A stretch of 64,000 bases of DNA from Isochrysis galbana (GCA_018136815.1 CM030943.1:2263370-2327369); one strand, 5' to 3'. Positions 20,713 through 32,118 are shown, counted from the stretch's first letter. Translations and numbers: made by a program. Notes: generated by a model not told the origin, from the letters alone.

Positions 20713-23700
20713 TCATCCGGTCAGGAGCTTTTGCTGCTTAGCGCTCGACATCTCCACTTCTCCGAGTTGCGGGTCATAGAAGCACAACATGACCGGGTTC
20801 GATGTACCATATGCTGCACACGCGATTATGTGCTCCGTTTCGCTCCAGGCCACCTGCCAAGACGTGAGGCCGAGGGCCATGGTGGGCAAGGGGGTCTCAG
20901 GGGAAAGGCGTAGGGTGCGGTGCAGATTGGAAAAAGGGGGCGCCTTTCCACTATGGGGGAGCGCAGCGGACCCCAACTGGCGTTCCACTGCGACGGCCCG
21001 TGCCAAGGGTGGGTAAAGCGTGTTGCTGTGCACCTGCAGCAGTGGTCCTTGGAGACCGACGCGCCACCCATCGCGGAGCAAAGCACCCGTCTCCTCTGCC
21101 CACACAAAGACACTGCCATGGATGCCTCCTGCAACGACGAAGCGCCCGTCGGGAGAGTAGCGCGCCCGAATCTGGTAGTCAGCGGTAGTGTGGCCGGTGT
21201 ACTTCGCAGCAAAGTGGTGGAGGCGCGTGTCGAGAGCCAGGAGCGAGCCCGTCCGCAATTGAAGGAGCAGACGGCGTTTGTTCGGGTGGACGGCGAGCGA
21301 GTCGATGGGCGCACCGCCCAGCTCCTTTTTGTTCAGAGTTTGATTGCACCTGCGCGCGGTGCAAGGTAATCGTCGGGGCAGGGCGGACGGGCGAGTCGAC
21401 CATGCGGTCACATCCATCGCCCCTATGGACGCAATGCAAAGGGCACACCTAAGCTCGCCCGAGCCGACCTCCCAAACCTTGATGATGCCTTCGGCGTCGC
21501 CCGAGAAGCAGAAGGCGCCGTCTACCCCCCACACGATTGCATTGACGCGAGCATTGTGCTCCACTTTGAACGAGATGAGCGTCCCCGTCTTGCCATCCCA
21601 CAGTCGGATGGCGCCGTCGGCGGCGCCCGTGACGACGAGCGTGCGGCCCGATGAGCCGACCGAGGCGGTCTTGAGGGCCGATGCCCGCTTCGCGGCGAGC
21701 GCACCTTCGCGCGGCGCCACCAGTTTCTGACGACCGGAAGGGGGCGTTGGCAGCGGTGAGTGACGGCGGCGCGTGGGCGAGCGTGCTCGTCGCGACGGCG
21801 GTGCAGGGTGACGCACCTGGAAGCGGCCGGTGTAGGCGTAGCATGGATGCGAAAGTGTGGCAATGTGGGTGAGCACTTCCATGCCTACGCTATCGGGGTC
21901 AAGGTCGAGCGTCCATAGCTTGGCGGTGCCGTCGCCCGAAACGGAGAGGATACGCGAGCCGTCAGACGACCAGTCGAGTTCGTAGACGGAGCGGTGGTGA
22001 GCGAGTGCCGCCTCGCGGATCTACGCACGCAGGTAGTTGGGGCCGGCGAAGAGGGTGGGCACGCTGGCAGCGCCGCGCACGCATCGGGCGGCAGCGGCGA
22101 ACCTGCGCGCCCGAGCCGACATCGAAGACGCGGACACTGGCGACGTCGCCCTCGAGCACAGCTGCAGCGACATGTCCGCCGTCGGGCGAGAAGGTGACGG
22201 CAGTGGCACCCGAGGTACCGCCGGGCAGGGCAAAGAGGACCGAATTGGGCAATAGGCACGGCGCATCCCCGCGGCCGGGCCTACGCTGCGGCCCGACGCC
22301 CATGAGGCTGGCGCCCTCGGCGCCTCCTAGCTCTGCACCGAAGCGTGAGGCGACGAGCTCTTCCGCCGTGTAGCGCCCCTCCTCGTGGTGATGCGCGGCC
22401 ATAGGCCGGAAGGGATATTTGACGGTGAGTGGTGCGGGCGGTGCAACCGGCATGATCGAGAGGTAGATAGTCGATGAATATGTCTCCGGGTGGGGGACAA
22501 GGAATTGTGGCCAAACGTCGGCCTGGCCAGGCGCAGGCGCATGAGCGCCTGAGCGCCAGCGAAAGAGCTGCACACGCAGTGGCATCGGCCGCAGCGCATG
22601 TGGGAGCGGCGTGGGGGTGGCGGCTGACGCATCGGCTGGCTCGGCCAGTCGGCCGGCGGCAGCGGCGGCGGCAGTGCCCAGAGGCCGTAGGAAGCCCCAC
22701 GCGAGCGGTCGCCAGCCGCCCTCGGCAAAGTCGAGTAGCTCAGTGAAGAGCAGCACTTTGGGGTGAAGGATGCGCGCAAACTCTTCGGCAATGACGAGCT
22801 CCTCTTCCCAGACAGGGAGGCGAGTGGCGGCACCTCCCAGCTTGTACGGCTTGGTCATGACGGGCAAGAGATAATCCTGCAGCTCGTGGGCCGTCACACC
22901 TGGCCGTGTGGGGACTGACTTGCGCAGGAGGCGGCCCGAGCGCGACTGCCGGGGCGTGGTCCGGGGGGGTTGGGACGGTCGGTCGCTGCGCAATTCAGTG
23001 CGGCGGCGTGTGATGGGGAGGCGTGGCGGCGCACGTCGACAATTGAGATGCAGACCACCGGATGAGAGATGGTACGTTGGTGCGGCAGCTCGTCAGCACG
23101 ATGGACGATGATGCTGAGGTGGCTGCTGCGCAGGCGTGTCTCGAGGCCTGAGGCCGGTGCGAAGGCGGTCAGCGGGTAAGCGGAGGCCCGTGGCGAATAA
23201 GCGGCTAGCGAGCGCGCGGTGCACCTTCCTCCTTGGCACTCGCGCCACTCAGCTGGAGCACCCTGCCCAGGTCAAACGGAGGCAGATCGGCGTCTGGGTT
23301 GATGGCCGCCTCTGCATCGGATGAGCGACCTCGCCGGCTTAGGCGCCACGGTGAGGGTGGCGGAGGCGCACCACCGTTAGCGCGCGCGTGACGCTCCCGT
23401 ATCGGGCTTGCCTGCTCGGCACGCCGCTGCTGCTCGCGCCGGAGCGAGGGAACGCCGAAGGGCGACAGCGCCGGCAGCAGCCGGCGTGGCGCACGCCGGC
23501 ATGCGCTGCCCTCTTCGCTGTCGGACTCATCGCTGTCGGAGCCATCGTCCTCATCACTTTGATCTGCGGCGCGCTGATGTTCGGCGCTGGACGAGCGCGC
23601 GAGACCACCAGCGAGAGCCTGCAGACTGCGCAGGCCGAAGCGGCCGCGTCTCGCCCGCCTGCCTGCGCCGCCACGCACAGCCTCCTCCTCATCCTCATCC

Positions 23701-24221
23701 TCCTCCTCATCCTCGCTCTCGGCCTCTTGCTCCGGCGGCGCGGCGCGCGCGGCGCGGCGGCGAGAGCTGGCGCGCTCGGGCGTCCGTGGCGGAGGGTCGA
23801 CGATCGCCGCCCGCCGTGCCTCCCGCCTCGCCTTTCCCACTCCTTCCCGTCTCTCTCCCTCTCCCTCTCCCTCCCCCTCTCCTCTCCTCCCAGCTCTCTC
23901 TGCCGCCCTCCTCCTCCTACCCCCGTGGACCTGTCTCCCTTGCGCCTCTTCGGCCTCCTCCTCCCCCTCGTCTCCCCCCGCCGCTCGCTCTCCCCTCCCC
24001 TGTGGCCCTTCCTCTCTCCTTCTCTCTCTCTCTCTCCTCCGAGAGAAAGAGGAGAGTGAGTTCAGAGAGGAGAGTGGGCCCTCCTCGCCCTCACGCTCGG
24101 TGGCGGGGGCAGCGGCTGCCTCAGCCGCGACATTGGAGGCCTGGCGCGACCGGCGGTGACGCGCGCGCGCTCGCTGGGAGAGGGCCTCCACGCCGCCCTC
24201 CTCCATGGGATAGAGACGCAC
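20713..24221 (-). CDS. AHI1: Jouberin/AHI1-like WD40 protein
   Basis: A multi-exon gene. Resolved exons are the block ending at 22103, then 22020-21817, 21726-21449 and 21349-20713, with phase-consistent introns at 22021-22102, 21727-21816 and 21350-21448. The N-terminal exon (24221-23205) is low-complexity and charged. A segment near 23110-23010 reads LSIIVHRADELPHQRTISHP then VVCISIVDV, as in the Jouberin domain before the WD repeats. It continues DYLLPVMTKPYKLGG, LPVWEEELVIAEEFARILHP, KVLLFTELLDF and WGFLRPLG. WD units follow: VYELDWSSDGSRILSVSGDG, DGAIRLWDGKTG, DAEGIIKVWEVGSGEL, PIDSLAVHPNKRRLLLQL and KYTGHTTADYQIRARYSPDG. In animals AHI1 acts at the ciliary transition zone. No SH3 domain is visible. 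5' exon borders are uncertain. Confidence 0.8.
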
Positions 24222-24474
24222 AGGAAGGCAACGATTGCCGAGCTAGAGCGCACTCTCAGAGTAGATGAGAAATGCTACGGATAATTTAAATAAAAAGTGC
24301 AGGGTTCCCTCACGTTCATCTCCGTGGTGGGTTTTGTGTGGTGTGTGGCAGGAGAGGCCCCGGCAACGGCGGGTAAAACAAATCAAAACTCTGCGATCAG
24401 GTGAAGAAAGTATCGGAGGAAAGGCGAGGGGCTGAAGAGGAGGCAGAGGGAGAGAGAGGGAGAGAGAGAAAGAC

Positions 24475-24479
<5 letters not shown>

Positions 24480-24540
<61 letters not shown>

Positions 24541-24633
24541 AGCGGGGGGGGGAGAGAGAGAGGGAGAGAGGGGCGGGGGAGACGAGAGAAGAGTAGAGAA
24601 GAAAGGAGGGGATGAGAGGGGGGGGGGGAGGGG

Positions 24634-24672
<39 letters not shown>

Positions 24673-24685
24673 GGAGGGAGGGAGA

Positions 24686-24767
<82 letters not shown>

Positions 24768-24775
24768 TTTGTTTT
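24480..24775. repeat. GA microsatellite array
   Basis: Two long pure (GA)n blocks with G-rich interruptions. They lie just 5' of the AHI1-like gene, on whose coding strand they are CT. Confidence 0.95.
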
Positions 24776-24904
24776 CTCCCGGCCGCCTCTGTTCACGGCG
24801 GACGGCGAGCGTTGCGATTCAAATGGAGGCGGCGCCGTGTCCCTCCTTCTACTGCTAGATTCTAGATTCCTCGTTGGAACCTCACCCCCCCTTATGTACG
24901 GATC

Positions 24905-24985
24905 TAGCAAAAAAAAACCTTTTAACATTCTCGCCTCGCGCGTGGCACTGGGATTCATGGATTCACTTCTATAGCCACGCCCATT
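24905..24985 (-). repeat. Short repeat C with oligo-T tail, copy 1
   Basis: On the minus strand: GGGCGTGGCTATAG, a variable middle, GCCACGCGCGAGGCGAGAAT, then GTTAAAAGG and nine T. GCGTGGC and GCCACGC can pair, giving a hairpin just before the tail. Copies at 26993-27060 and 50475-50545, and related tails at about 26826 and 28560-28620. Confidence 0.65.
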
Positions 24986-25606
24986 CTCTTCCCTCTCCCT
25001 CACTACCCGCCTTGCGGCACCTCCCCTTGTGCTCTACGTGGAGGCTCAGGTTGCGGGTTGCGGGGGGTGACGGATCGAGGATCGATAGCCCGGTCACCGG
25101 TCACTCACTAGGGGGGTGCGGAGAGCACCATCGGTAATGGGCAAACGAGGACCTAAATAATCTGCCTAAAGGTTCTGGTATGAGAGATCAGCAAAAAAAA
25201 TCAGGGGTCCTCCGGCAAAATTTTCGGAAAATACTCAATTTCAGGCCTCTGACCTCTAACGGCCCCGCGCGGAAATATATTTCGGGCCCCCTTCGGCATA
25301 ATTTTATCGATTGCCTTCAAGCGCGCCTCTCGCAGCGCATTACGAAGCCATGGTCATCACCAGCAAACACGGTCGATACTGCTTGGTTAGGGGTAGGCCA
25401 TAATATGTAGAAAAAAGTAGGAAGTAGGGCTGTGAACATGTTAGCCTAATATCTAGATATTAGGCTATCTACTTTCAAAAAGCACTATCTATATCTATCT
25501 AGATAGCACTAGGGCACTATCTGTATCTATCTAGATAGCTGTGGGCGCCAAACCTATTAATAAGCTATTAATAGGTCCCGCAAAGCCACAAAGGCCAGGG
25601 TGCGTG

Positions 25607-26236
25607 CTATGGTGTGATGGTGTGTGTGGGGCGGTCCTGGTGGTGATTCCACAAGGGTGTGGGTCCCATCTTCGCACCGATGACGGCGCCGCACATAGTC
25701 TTCTTGTTTGAGCCCACCTCTTGCATGATCTCTTGGCAAATCCAGTATTGGTCCTTCTCCGGGTGTGCCGAATAGCACCGCCAAATCAGTGCCTTCTTGC
25801 GCCCATCCGTGATTGATTCCGCAGGCGATGGTGTTGATGTTGGTGTTGGCGCATCGCCGGCTTCTGCCTCTGTACTGCTTCTTGCGTGCACAGACGAGGG
25901 AGAGGAGGAGGAGGAGGAAGGCCCATGGGAGACAACCCCACCTATGAGAGTGGGCTGCATTAGCCTCCCGGCTCTTGCTGCCGCCCGCTTTGCCGCAATG
26001 TTGGCGGCAAATGCCTCATTCTCGTCTTGTTGCCTAGCTTCGAAGGAGGAGATGTCGGGCTCCATCCCTGCGAGGTGTGATAGCGGCTCCCACGTGTCAT
26101 CCTTGGAGTTGAAGCCCTTCCAACGAATGAGGTATTGCACATCGCCTTGTCGCAGGCGCTTGGCCACTATGTGGTCTACCTCGTGCAAGGTGTTGTCCGC
26201 CTGCGCCACTCCCACTCCTCGCTTCCGCCCCCCCAT
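25607..26236 (-). CDS. Chromodomain protein with possible BED-type C-terminus
   Basis: A 209-aa single-exon frame. Residues about 18-60 read HEVDHIVAKRLRQGDVQYLI then RWKGFNSKDDTWEPLSHLAG. This is a clear chromodomain, though the first aromatic-cage position is Val (HEVDHIV) rather than Tyr/Phe. A serine-rich linker follows. The C-terminus (KALIWRCYSAHPEKDQYWIC … KTMCGAVIGAKMGPTPLWNH, then HQDRPTH) has the aromatic, Cys and His spacing of a BED-like zinc finger, with the first CxxC reduced. Chromodomains at the end of mobile-element proteins steer integration to marked chromatin; here it stands alone. Retrotransposon integrase tail, DNA-transposon accessory or captured host gene are all possible. 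Confidence 0.65.
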   Translation of the reverse strand: MGGRKRGVGVAQADNTLHEVDHIVAKRLRQGDVQYLIRWKGFNSKDDTWEPLSHLAGMEPDISSFEARQQDENEAFAANIAAKRAAARAGRLMQPTLIGGVVSHGPSSSSSSPSSVHARSSTEAEAGDAPTPTSTPSPAESITDGRKKALIWRCYSAHPEKDQYWICQEIMQEVGSNKKTMCGAVIGAKMGPTPLWNHHQDRPTHTITP

Positions 26237-26384
26237 CTCCCTCCACTGGCCCCGCCCGACAGCAGCTTTTTCTGCCGCCTCTTTCTCCCGAACAAAAAAA
26301 CATGTTCAACCGAACAAAAAACACAAAAACACATGTATAGAGGATAGAGGTGTTGAATGGCCCTCTAAAAGCACCTGCGACCTG

Positions 26385-26480
26385 GACTCATGGCCTAGTG
26401 CTAGTGCGCAGCGCGCGGCGGCCTCGGGGTCATGGGTTCGAAAGCCTCGGGAGCCGCTCGCGGATCCCGAGGCGCCCAGA
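26385..26480 (+). ncRNA. tRNA-like sequence (possible SINE head)
   Basis: TGGCCTAGTGCTAGTGCGC resembles an A box and GGGTTCGAAAGCC, about 45 bases later, a B box. I could not fold a complete cloverleaf with a paired acceptor, so a tRNA-derived SINE or decayed tRNA is more likely than a working tRNA gene. Confidence 0.35.
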
Positions 26481-26825
26481 CCCTTTTTTAATATTCCAAC
26501 TATCTAGATAATACTAATAATACTGATAATAGGTTTGGCAGAAGCACTATGCACTATCTGTATCTATCTAGATAGCCGAAGGGCACTATCTATATCTATC
26601 TAGATAGCAAAAAACGCCCAAACCTAATATCTAGATAGCTCCAAATGAAACCTATTCACAGTCTTAGAAAAAAGTGCCCAAATATGTCGTCACGATATGT
26701 CGTTTATATGCGAGGCTCTCACCCAAATATGTAAGAAATATGTAGATATGCGCCCGTCGCCCGTCGCCGCGGTAGATAGGCACGATAGTCATAGTCATAG
26801 TAATTAGTCATAGCGTATATATATA

Positions 26826-26880
26826 AAAACCTTCTAATATTCTTACCGCACTCGCGGCGAATGGAACCACTACCTACTAC
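26826..26880 (-). repeat. Short repeat C-related tail
   Basis: On the minus strand TTCGCCGCGAGTGCGGTAAG, then AATATTAGAAGGTTTTTA. The same body, TTCGCCGCGAGTGCGGTAGG, lies on the plus strand at about 28560-28580. Confidence 0.5.
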
Positions 26881-26992
26881 TTATAGTACGTAGCATACTT
26901 TCTACCCCAGATGGGACAATAGGCTTCTAATAGGTTCTATTAAGAGGTCAAGAGGTCTACCAGACCTGTTACCTGTTAATAGGTAATAGGTA

Positions 26993-27062
26993 AAAAAAAC
27001 CCTTCTAATATTCTCGCCTCGCGCGTGGCTATAGGTACCGCTATCATAGCCACGCCCAGATC
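26993..27062 (-). repeat. Short repeat C with oligo-T tail, copy 2
   Basis: Minus strand: GGGCGTGGCTATGATAGCGG … GCCACGCGCGAGGCGAGAAT, ATTAGAAGGG and eight T. Same hairpin and tail layout as copy 1. Confidence 0.65.
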
Positions 27063-27288
27063 CAGATCATCTCAGATCCCTTCCTCTCCCTAGTAACTAA
27101 GTAACTAAGCTCAGAAGTCAGAAACCAATCGTATTCATATTATAAATCATACTGATATAGATCTAAAATATTATTTAAATGAGTTTTATTTTGACCTGTT
27201 ACGGACCTATTGCGACCTGTTAACATGTCCTCTTAATAGGAAGAGGCCCCCAAAACCTGTTGACCTTGTACCTGTTGTCCCATCCGGG

Positions 27289-27795
27289 CTTTCTACACCC
27301 CCACTCCCCGGCCCTTCTCCCCCCGCCATCAGGCGGCTCCCCCCGTGCACTACTAGGGGGATAGGGGTGAAGGGCTTAGATATGGTCCGGTGGCCCGCGC
27401 CACCCCCCGGTGATCTTTCCCCCCCTTCCTCCTGTGTCTCCGAGTGGGCGGCCCAGGAGCCTCCAGGGGTCGCCAGGGGCAGCTGCAGGCCTGCCGCAGG
27501 CGCGCCATCGCGCGTGCCGCAGGAGAGGGGAGAGAGAGCGCGGAGAAGGGGGTGGGCGGAGCGAGAGCTCCGCTCACCGAAAAATAGGTAAGTTCCGCAC
27601 CTGTTTACAGGATAAGTCGGGGCTGAGGCCGCCGCCCACTCGGAGACACAGGAGGAAGGGGGGGAATGATCACCGGGGGGAGGCGCGGGCCACCGGACCA
27701 TATCTAAGCCCTTCACCCCTATCCCCCTAGTAGTGCACGGGGGGAGTCGCCTTATGGCGGGGGGAGAAGGGCCGGGGGAGTGGGGGTGTAGAAAG
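27289..27795. mobile_element. Foldback element with ~160-bp inverted arms
   Basis: The left arm (27289-27447) begins CTTTCTACACCCCCACTCCC; the right arm (about 27623-27795) ends with its complement GTGGGGGTGTAGAAAG. The arms match through CCCCCTAGTAGTGCAC, GGGCTTAGATATGGTCCGG and GTGTCTCCGAGTGGGCGG. A spacer of about 175 bp separates them. There is no coding capacity beyond mirror-image frames. Size and arm length fit a MITE/foldback element. No clear target duplication was identified. Confidence 0.75.
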
Positions 27796-27807
27796 TTTTC
27801 CTACGTG

Positions 27808-28245
27808 ACCCGATCCGCCCAGCCATGTCCGCTCCGTCGTCGCGCTCGCCCTCGCCCAAGCCCGTCCTCCCGCCTTTCTCTGCTGAGGAGGTGGTCCAGC
27901 CCGTCATTCCATCACTCCCGGCCACCTTCGCCCTTCGCCGCGCCTCCCGCCGATCGTTTCCCTTCCGAATCATCGCATATCGAGCCAGTAGTCATGCTCG
28001 ATCCGTCAGAGCTCCGCGTCGAGTGCTTGGGCGCCTGGGCCAGTGAGTCGGGCACTGGAACCCAGGAGAATGAGAGGGGTCCGGCGGAGGCGGAGGTAGT
28101 GGTCCACACGCGCCACCGGTTGCGTATTTTGCGGAGCATGCGAGCCGGACGGACGGGGAGAGCGCGCTCCCGCGGCTTCTCGAGCCACGGCATCCAAGCC
28201 GTATCTATCGCGGCGATCGCCGTAGTAGAGGGGGCGCTGCTCTAG
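27808..28245 (+). pseudogene. MSAPSS-family ORF copy (start and middle)
   Basis: MSAPSSRSPSPKPVLPPFS starts at 27825, preceded by the family leader end GATCCGCCCAGCC. After a frame change it continues as HIEPVVMLDPSELRVECLGA, GTGTQENERGP and HTRHRLRILRSM. A partial second copy of the HIEPVV..LDPS region is at about 28440-28500. It is the most complete sight of the order start - LDPS - GTGTQEN - HTRHR in this window, but broken by frameshifts. Confidence 0.6.
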
Positions 28246-29700
28246 GCTCTGGTGCTGCTCTGGCATTGCACGAGAGCGAACAGGTTGCAATTGCGAGGCC
28301 TGCGCCTCGCGAGCTCGCGCTAGAAGGACGGAGGCAGAGTCGTGGTGCCGGTGAGATGCCGAACGGCAGTGGTCCAGGACCACCGGCATCCACTGAGATG
28401 CCATCGCCCCCGCGATGCCTACGTAGGTCGTAGGTGCCGATCGTTTCCCTTCTGTATCTGTATCGTCGCATATCGAGCCAGTGGTCCTGCTCGATCCGTC
28501 AAGTGGGGGTGTAGAAGTAGAAAGTATGCTACGTGCCACGTGTAGTAGGTAGAGGTTCCATTCGCCGCGAGTGCGGTAGGAATAATTCTTAGGAATATTA
28601 AAAGGGAAAAGGGTTTTGTTGCGGGTAAACGGGTAAAGGGGGGGCCTTGTACACTTCCTCCTCGTATGTTCCGTTTTTTTAGGTTTTCCCGCGCGACTCC
28701 CTCTCCGTCGCCGCGCCCCGGTTCCCTTCTCCCCCACATCGCCCCGAATCGGTCCGTCTCCCCCCTCCTCTCCTCTCCCCCTTTTGTCTATTTCTTTTTC
28801 TTTCCCGCGCGGTCCTCTCGTCTCTCTTTCCCCCGGGCGTGACGTTCTCCTTCGGTGTCCCGTATACGTATACGCTCTGCGCCATCGCTCGAGCGCCCTC
28901 CGTGCCCCTCCCGTCTGCTCCCATCCCTGCCCTCATGTCACAGTGCTCCGTGATGACCGAGGGTGTGCCCGCGTCGCCGTCTATCTTGTCCCCGCGTGCG
29001 CCCTCAGTCCCCCATCGCTCACTCTCCATGCCTCATGTGGGCCAAGCTTCTCATGTTATGTCTCACCTCTTACTCACACCAAGTCACTCCACAGCCACAG
29101 CTCCGCCAAATCCACCACAGGTTTTATATCAAACTACAGCGCCAACATAAGGCCCGACTGGGACAATGTGCGACTCTGGTGTAATTGATTGTGCGGACGT
29201 GCAAATCTTGTTGGTTGTGCTCATCATTACGTATTGGTCAAAGGTCGACTGCGCCATATCCAAATCCATACATACATGCCCAACGGCAGGCCTCCTTGGC
29301 ATGATCTAATGCTAGTTGTTGCAGTCGCCGAGTGCAATGCATGACGCCTGTACTTCCCCCGCGCACATAAATTTGGCGCCTCCCGCGGGTCGAACGACGC
29401 CCAGGTGCACAAGCTGCTCGAAATTTCACTTGAGCGGCCTAGGCAAGCATGGGCACATCGCCAGAAGGCAAGCTAGCCGTGGAAGGCCATCCGTTTTCCG
29501 ACGGCTAGTCCTTGCACGCACCTTCTTCAAGAAGCGGGTGTGCACCAGAACGAAACGCCTCGTGGGCAAGATGAAGCAGTGCGATGGTGCCACGGTTCAG
29601 AGACGGGCTGACACTCTAGCGATCATCCCTCAATAACAATGAGTAGTAGGAGGCCTTAGCCTTGACCGGGAGTCGACGTTTCTTGCTTGTCGTGACGTCC
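28246..29700. other. Repeat remains, no gene recognised
   Basis: Holds an MSAPSS-family scrap (28440-28505), a repeat C-related body (28550-28620) and CT-rich DNA (28740-28900). ORFs at 28784-29188 and 29316-29636 lack recognisable domains and are not supported. Confidence 0.4.
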
Positions 29701-29717
29701 CGAGCGGGGCAAGCAGA

Positions 29718-30790
29718 TTACTTGGGGGCGTACTTGAGGTCGAACGCGCCCGATTCCTCCAAAAGCTTGCCTAGTGTGGGAAGCGGCGTCCACTTCGGAT
29801 CGTAACGCATTTGAGAGATCACAGTGGGGGTGCGTTCCTGTCACAAGGGGTGTGTGAAGGGACACCAGTGAAAAGGGTGTCGTCGTTACGGACGTCCGAG
29901 CCGGGCCACGGGAGAACAATCATCGCAAGTAGAGATCTTTGGGATCGAACTTCACCTTCTCGCGTTTATAGTCGGCAGCTTGCTCCTCGAGCGCATCTAG
30001 ATCCATCCACGCACTCTCCATGTGCGCCTTGCCCAATGCGCCAGCCTGCAATCCAACGGGATATCGCCACCCGAGCAGTTCAGACCGACAGATGAGCATG
30101 ATGAACCGCAAGATAGTGGTGAAGGGCAGGGTTGGCGCTGTATTGCTGCACAAAGACCCCCCCTCCCCCCCCCACCCCGCTTCGCCCCTCATTTGAGCTA
30201 GTGAGGGCTGTTCCCTGGCGCTGCGCGCGCACCAGGTCGATATTGGCCTGAATTCCCTCTTTGTCGACATCTGTCGCCAGGCCGATCTTCGCCGCAGGGG
30301 AGCCGCCCCACACCTCGCCTGCCGGAACGCTCTTGCCGGCGGGAAGTAATGAGCCAGCCGTGAGCACAGCCCCGTCGCCGATTGAGGCACCGGCGCACAC
30401 CACTGCGCCCATCCCAACCGATGCATCATTGCCGATGGTGCAGCCCGTCAAGCGCGCCCCCGCGCCAATAAGGCTACGGTCGCCCACACGCGAGCCAATG
30501 ACGCATGCCCGCTCTTGCACCACGGAGCCGGCGCCGATTGAGGCCGGTGCCTTGCCGTCGCCGCGAATCACGGAGGCGTACCATGCAGAGGCGCCGTCAC
30601 CTGGCAGAGGGGTAATGGCGGTGGGACACAGTAGTCAGGGGCATTGGCCTCGTCGAAAGTCAGAGGGCAGATGCTGAGACTAGCGTACCGATAGTGACGG
30701 CGCCAACTAAGTTGGAAGAAGGAGCGACAAATCCTGCAGCTGAGACCTTGGGCGACTGCCCGGAAACCTTGACGGCTGTGCAAGGCATGG
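29718..30790 (-). CDS. Gamma-carbonic-anhydrase-like protein (left-handed beta helix)
   Basis: Exons joined by phase: about 30787-30689, 30600 to about 30200, about 30045-29956 and 29837-29718. Junctions give VSAAGFVAPSSNLVGAVTIG | DGASAWYASVIRGDG. Hexapeptide turns follow (SIGAGSVV, CVIGSRV, LIGAGARL, CTIGNDASVGMGAVV, ASIGDGAVL) and EVWGGSPAAKIGL, then a helical tail ending LEESGAFDLKYAPK. This matches gamma-class carbonic anhydrases that sit on mitochondrial complex I in plants and algae. The three zinc-binding His of active enzymes are absent (LIGAGARL where GHxA is usual), so it is a CA-like, probably non-catalytic subunit. If the last intron were retained the protein would end KFDPKDLYLR. 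The exact start and any targeting peptide are not resolved. Confidence 0.75.
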
Positions 30791-30899
30791 GCACTGTGCG
30801 GGAGTGGGGAGAGGGTTCTCAAAATACTTCCGTCGGCAAGGAGAGCGGGCATGTCTATCGCGCTGCGTGGGCGGAGATGTCGCATAACGCAGATGCAGG

Positions 30900-31715
30900 C
30901 GCGGGCGGCATACGTTTGTCATGATGCGCGCAATCTCCCTGTAGCGCGACGCCTGCGAGCAAAGCGTGGATGACGAGTGAGACGGGAGCAAGTCAAGAGC
31001 CCCGAGTGTATTCCAGTACACCCACCGACCACTGCCTTTTGCCGCGCAATGGCCTCCTCTCCCGCGCCTGAACCCCAAAGAGCTCGCCTGCGCAGGTGGC
31101 ACCCGCCGTTCCACCCAACTTTTTTCCGGCATTTCTCTTGCTCTCTGCCCCCATCCTGCCCTCCGCCTCTGCCTGGACGGTCCAGAGCCGACCGGATCTG
31201 CCTCGCGTTGCAACTCGAGGACCGGCGCGATCTCTGCAGACAGACCTCCTCCACCTCTCCTTGCCGCCCTGTCGATCCCTCCCCCCCGCCTTGCCCCAGG
31301 CCCATCCCGCTCCCCTCCCCTTCCCCCCCCCCCCCTTCTCTGTTCTTCCACAGTCGCCGCCAGGCACCCCTCCCCTCTCCTGTCTTTTGTTTTCCCTTCC
31401 CCTCGATCTTTCCCAGCCTTCCGCCCCCGCCCCCCCCGCCCCCGCCCCTCTCGCCCCCACCCCCCCTCTCCCCCCCCTCCCCCCAAACTCCCCCAACTCC
31501 TCCCCCCCCCCTCTCTCGACCTCTCTCCCCCCCCCTCCCCCCCTTTCAGAATTCCTCCCTGCTCCTCCAGGCAAGGCGGCCGAGCTCTCCTGCAGCGTCG
31601 ATCGAGCGGCCGACCTGGCGGATGGCCGTGCCGATGGCGTGCCACACGCTAGCCGGACCCGGCGGCCGTGACGCCCACGCCAGGTTCTGGCGGACAAAGG
31701 CTGGCACCGACATCG

Positions 31716-31767
<52 letters not shown>

Positions 31768-32118
31768 TCTCTTTCTGTATCTTCTCTCCTCTCTCTCCCT
31801 CCCTCCTTCTCCCTCTCGCCTTCTGTCTCTGTCTCTCTCGCCCACCTCCATTCTCTCTCTCTCTCTCTCCACTACCGTCTCTCTCCCTCCCTCTCATCTC
31901 CCTCTCCCCCTCTTTCTTTCACCTCCCTGCTCCCCCCTCTCCCCCTGCTCTCTCTCTCCCTCTCTCCCTCCCCCCCTCTCTCTCCCTCTCTCCCCCCCCT
32001 CTCTCTCCCTCTCGCTCGACATCTCTATCAATATAATGCTCACCCCCGAGCTTGTCTTGGTTACTTTTAAACCCCTCCATAAGAAGCCCGTATCCCCCCC
32101 CCCCACAGCTAAAACGCT
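30900..32118. other. C/CT-rich region, no gene recognised
   Basis: 31250-31560 is strongly C-rich and 31720-32030 is CT-rich, with a pure (CT)n run at 31719-31765. The 461-codon frame across it is compositional. Confidence 0.6.

Larger units (their letters stand above)
25430..26660 (-). mobile_element. Candidate mobile element with chromodomain ORF between palindromic AT-rich arms
   Basis: Both flanks are A/T-rich arms with repeated CTATCTATATCTATCTAGATAG and CTATCTGTATCTATC units around TATCTAGATA palindromes (25440-25570 and 26500-26650). The left edge has a perfect 24-bp palindrome centred on ATCTAGAT. GCCAAACCTATTA near 25550 and TAATAGGTTTGGC near 26530 are complementary, as expected for inverted ends. 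One ORF lies between. A near copy of the left edge (GTGAACATGTTAGCCT and the palindrome) occurs inverted at 52715-52760. No transposase core was found. Confidence 0.5.

Noticed and set aside
20826..22833. Several 120-170-codon frames opposite or offset to the AHI1-like gene
   Set aside because: Shadow frames; only the WD40 frame shows conserved repeats and in-phase introns.
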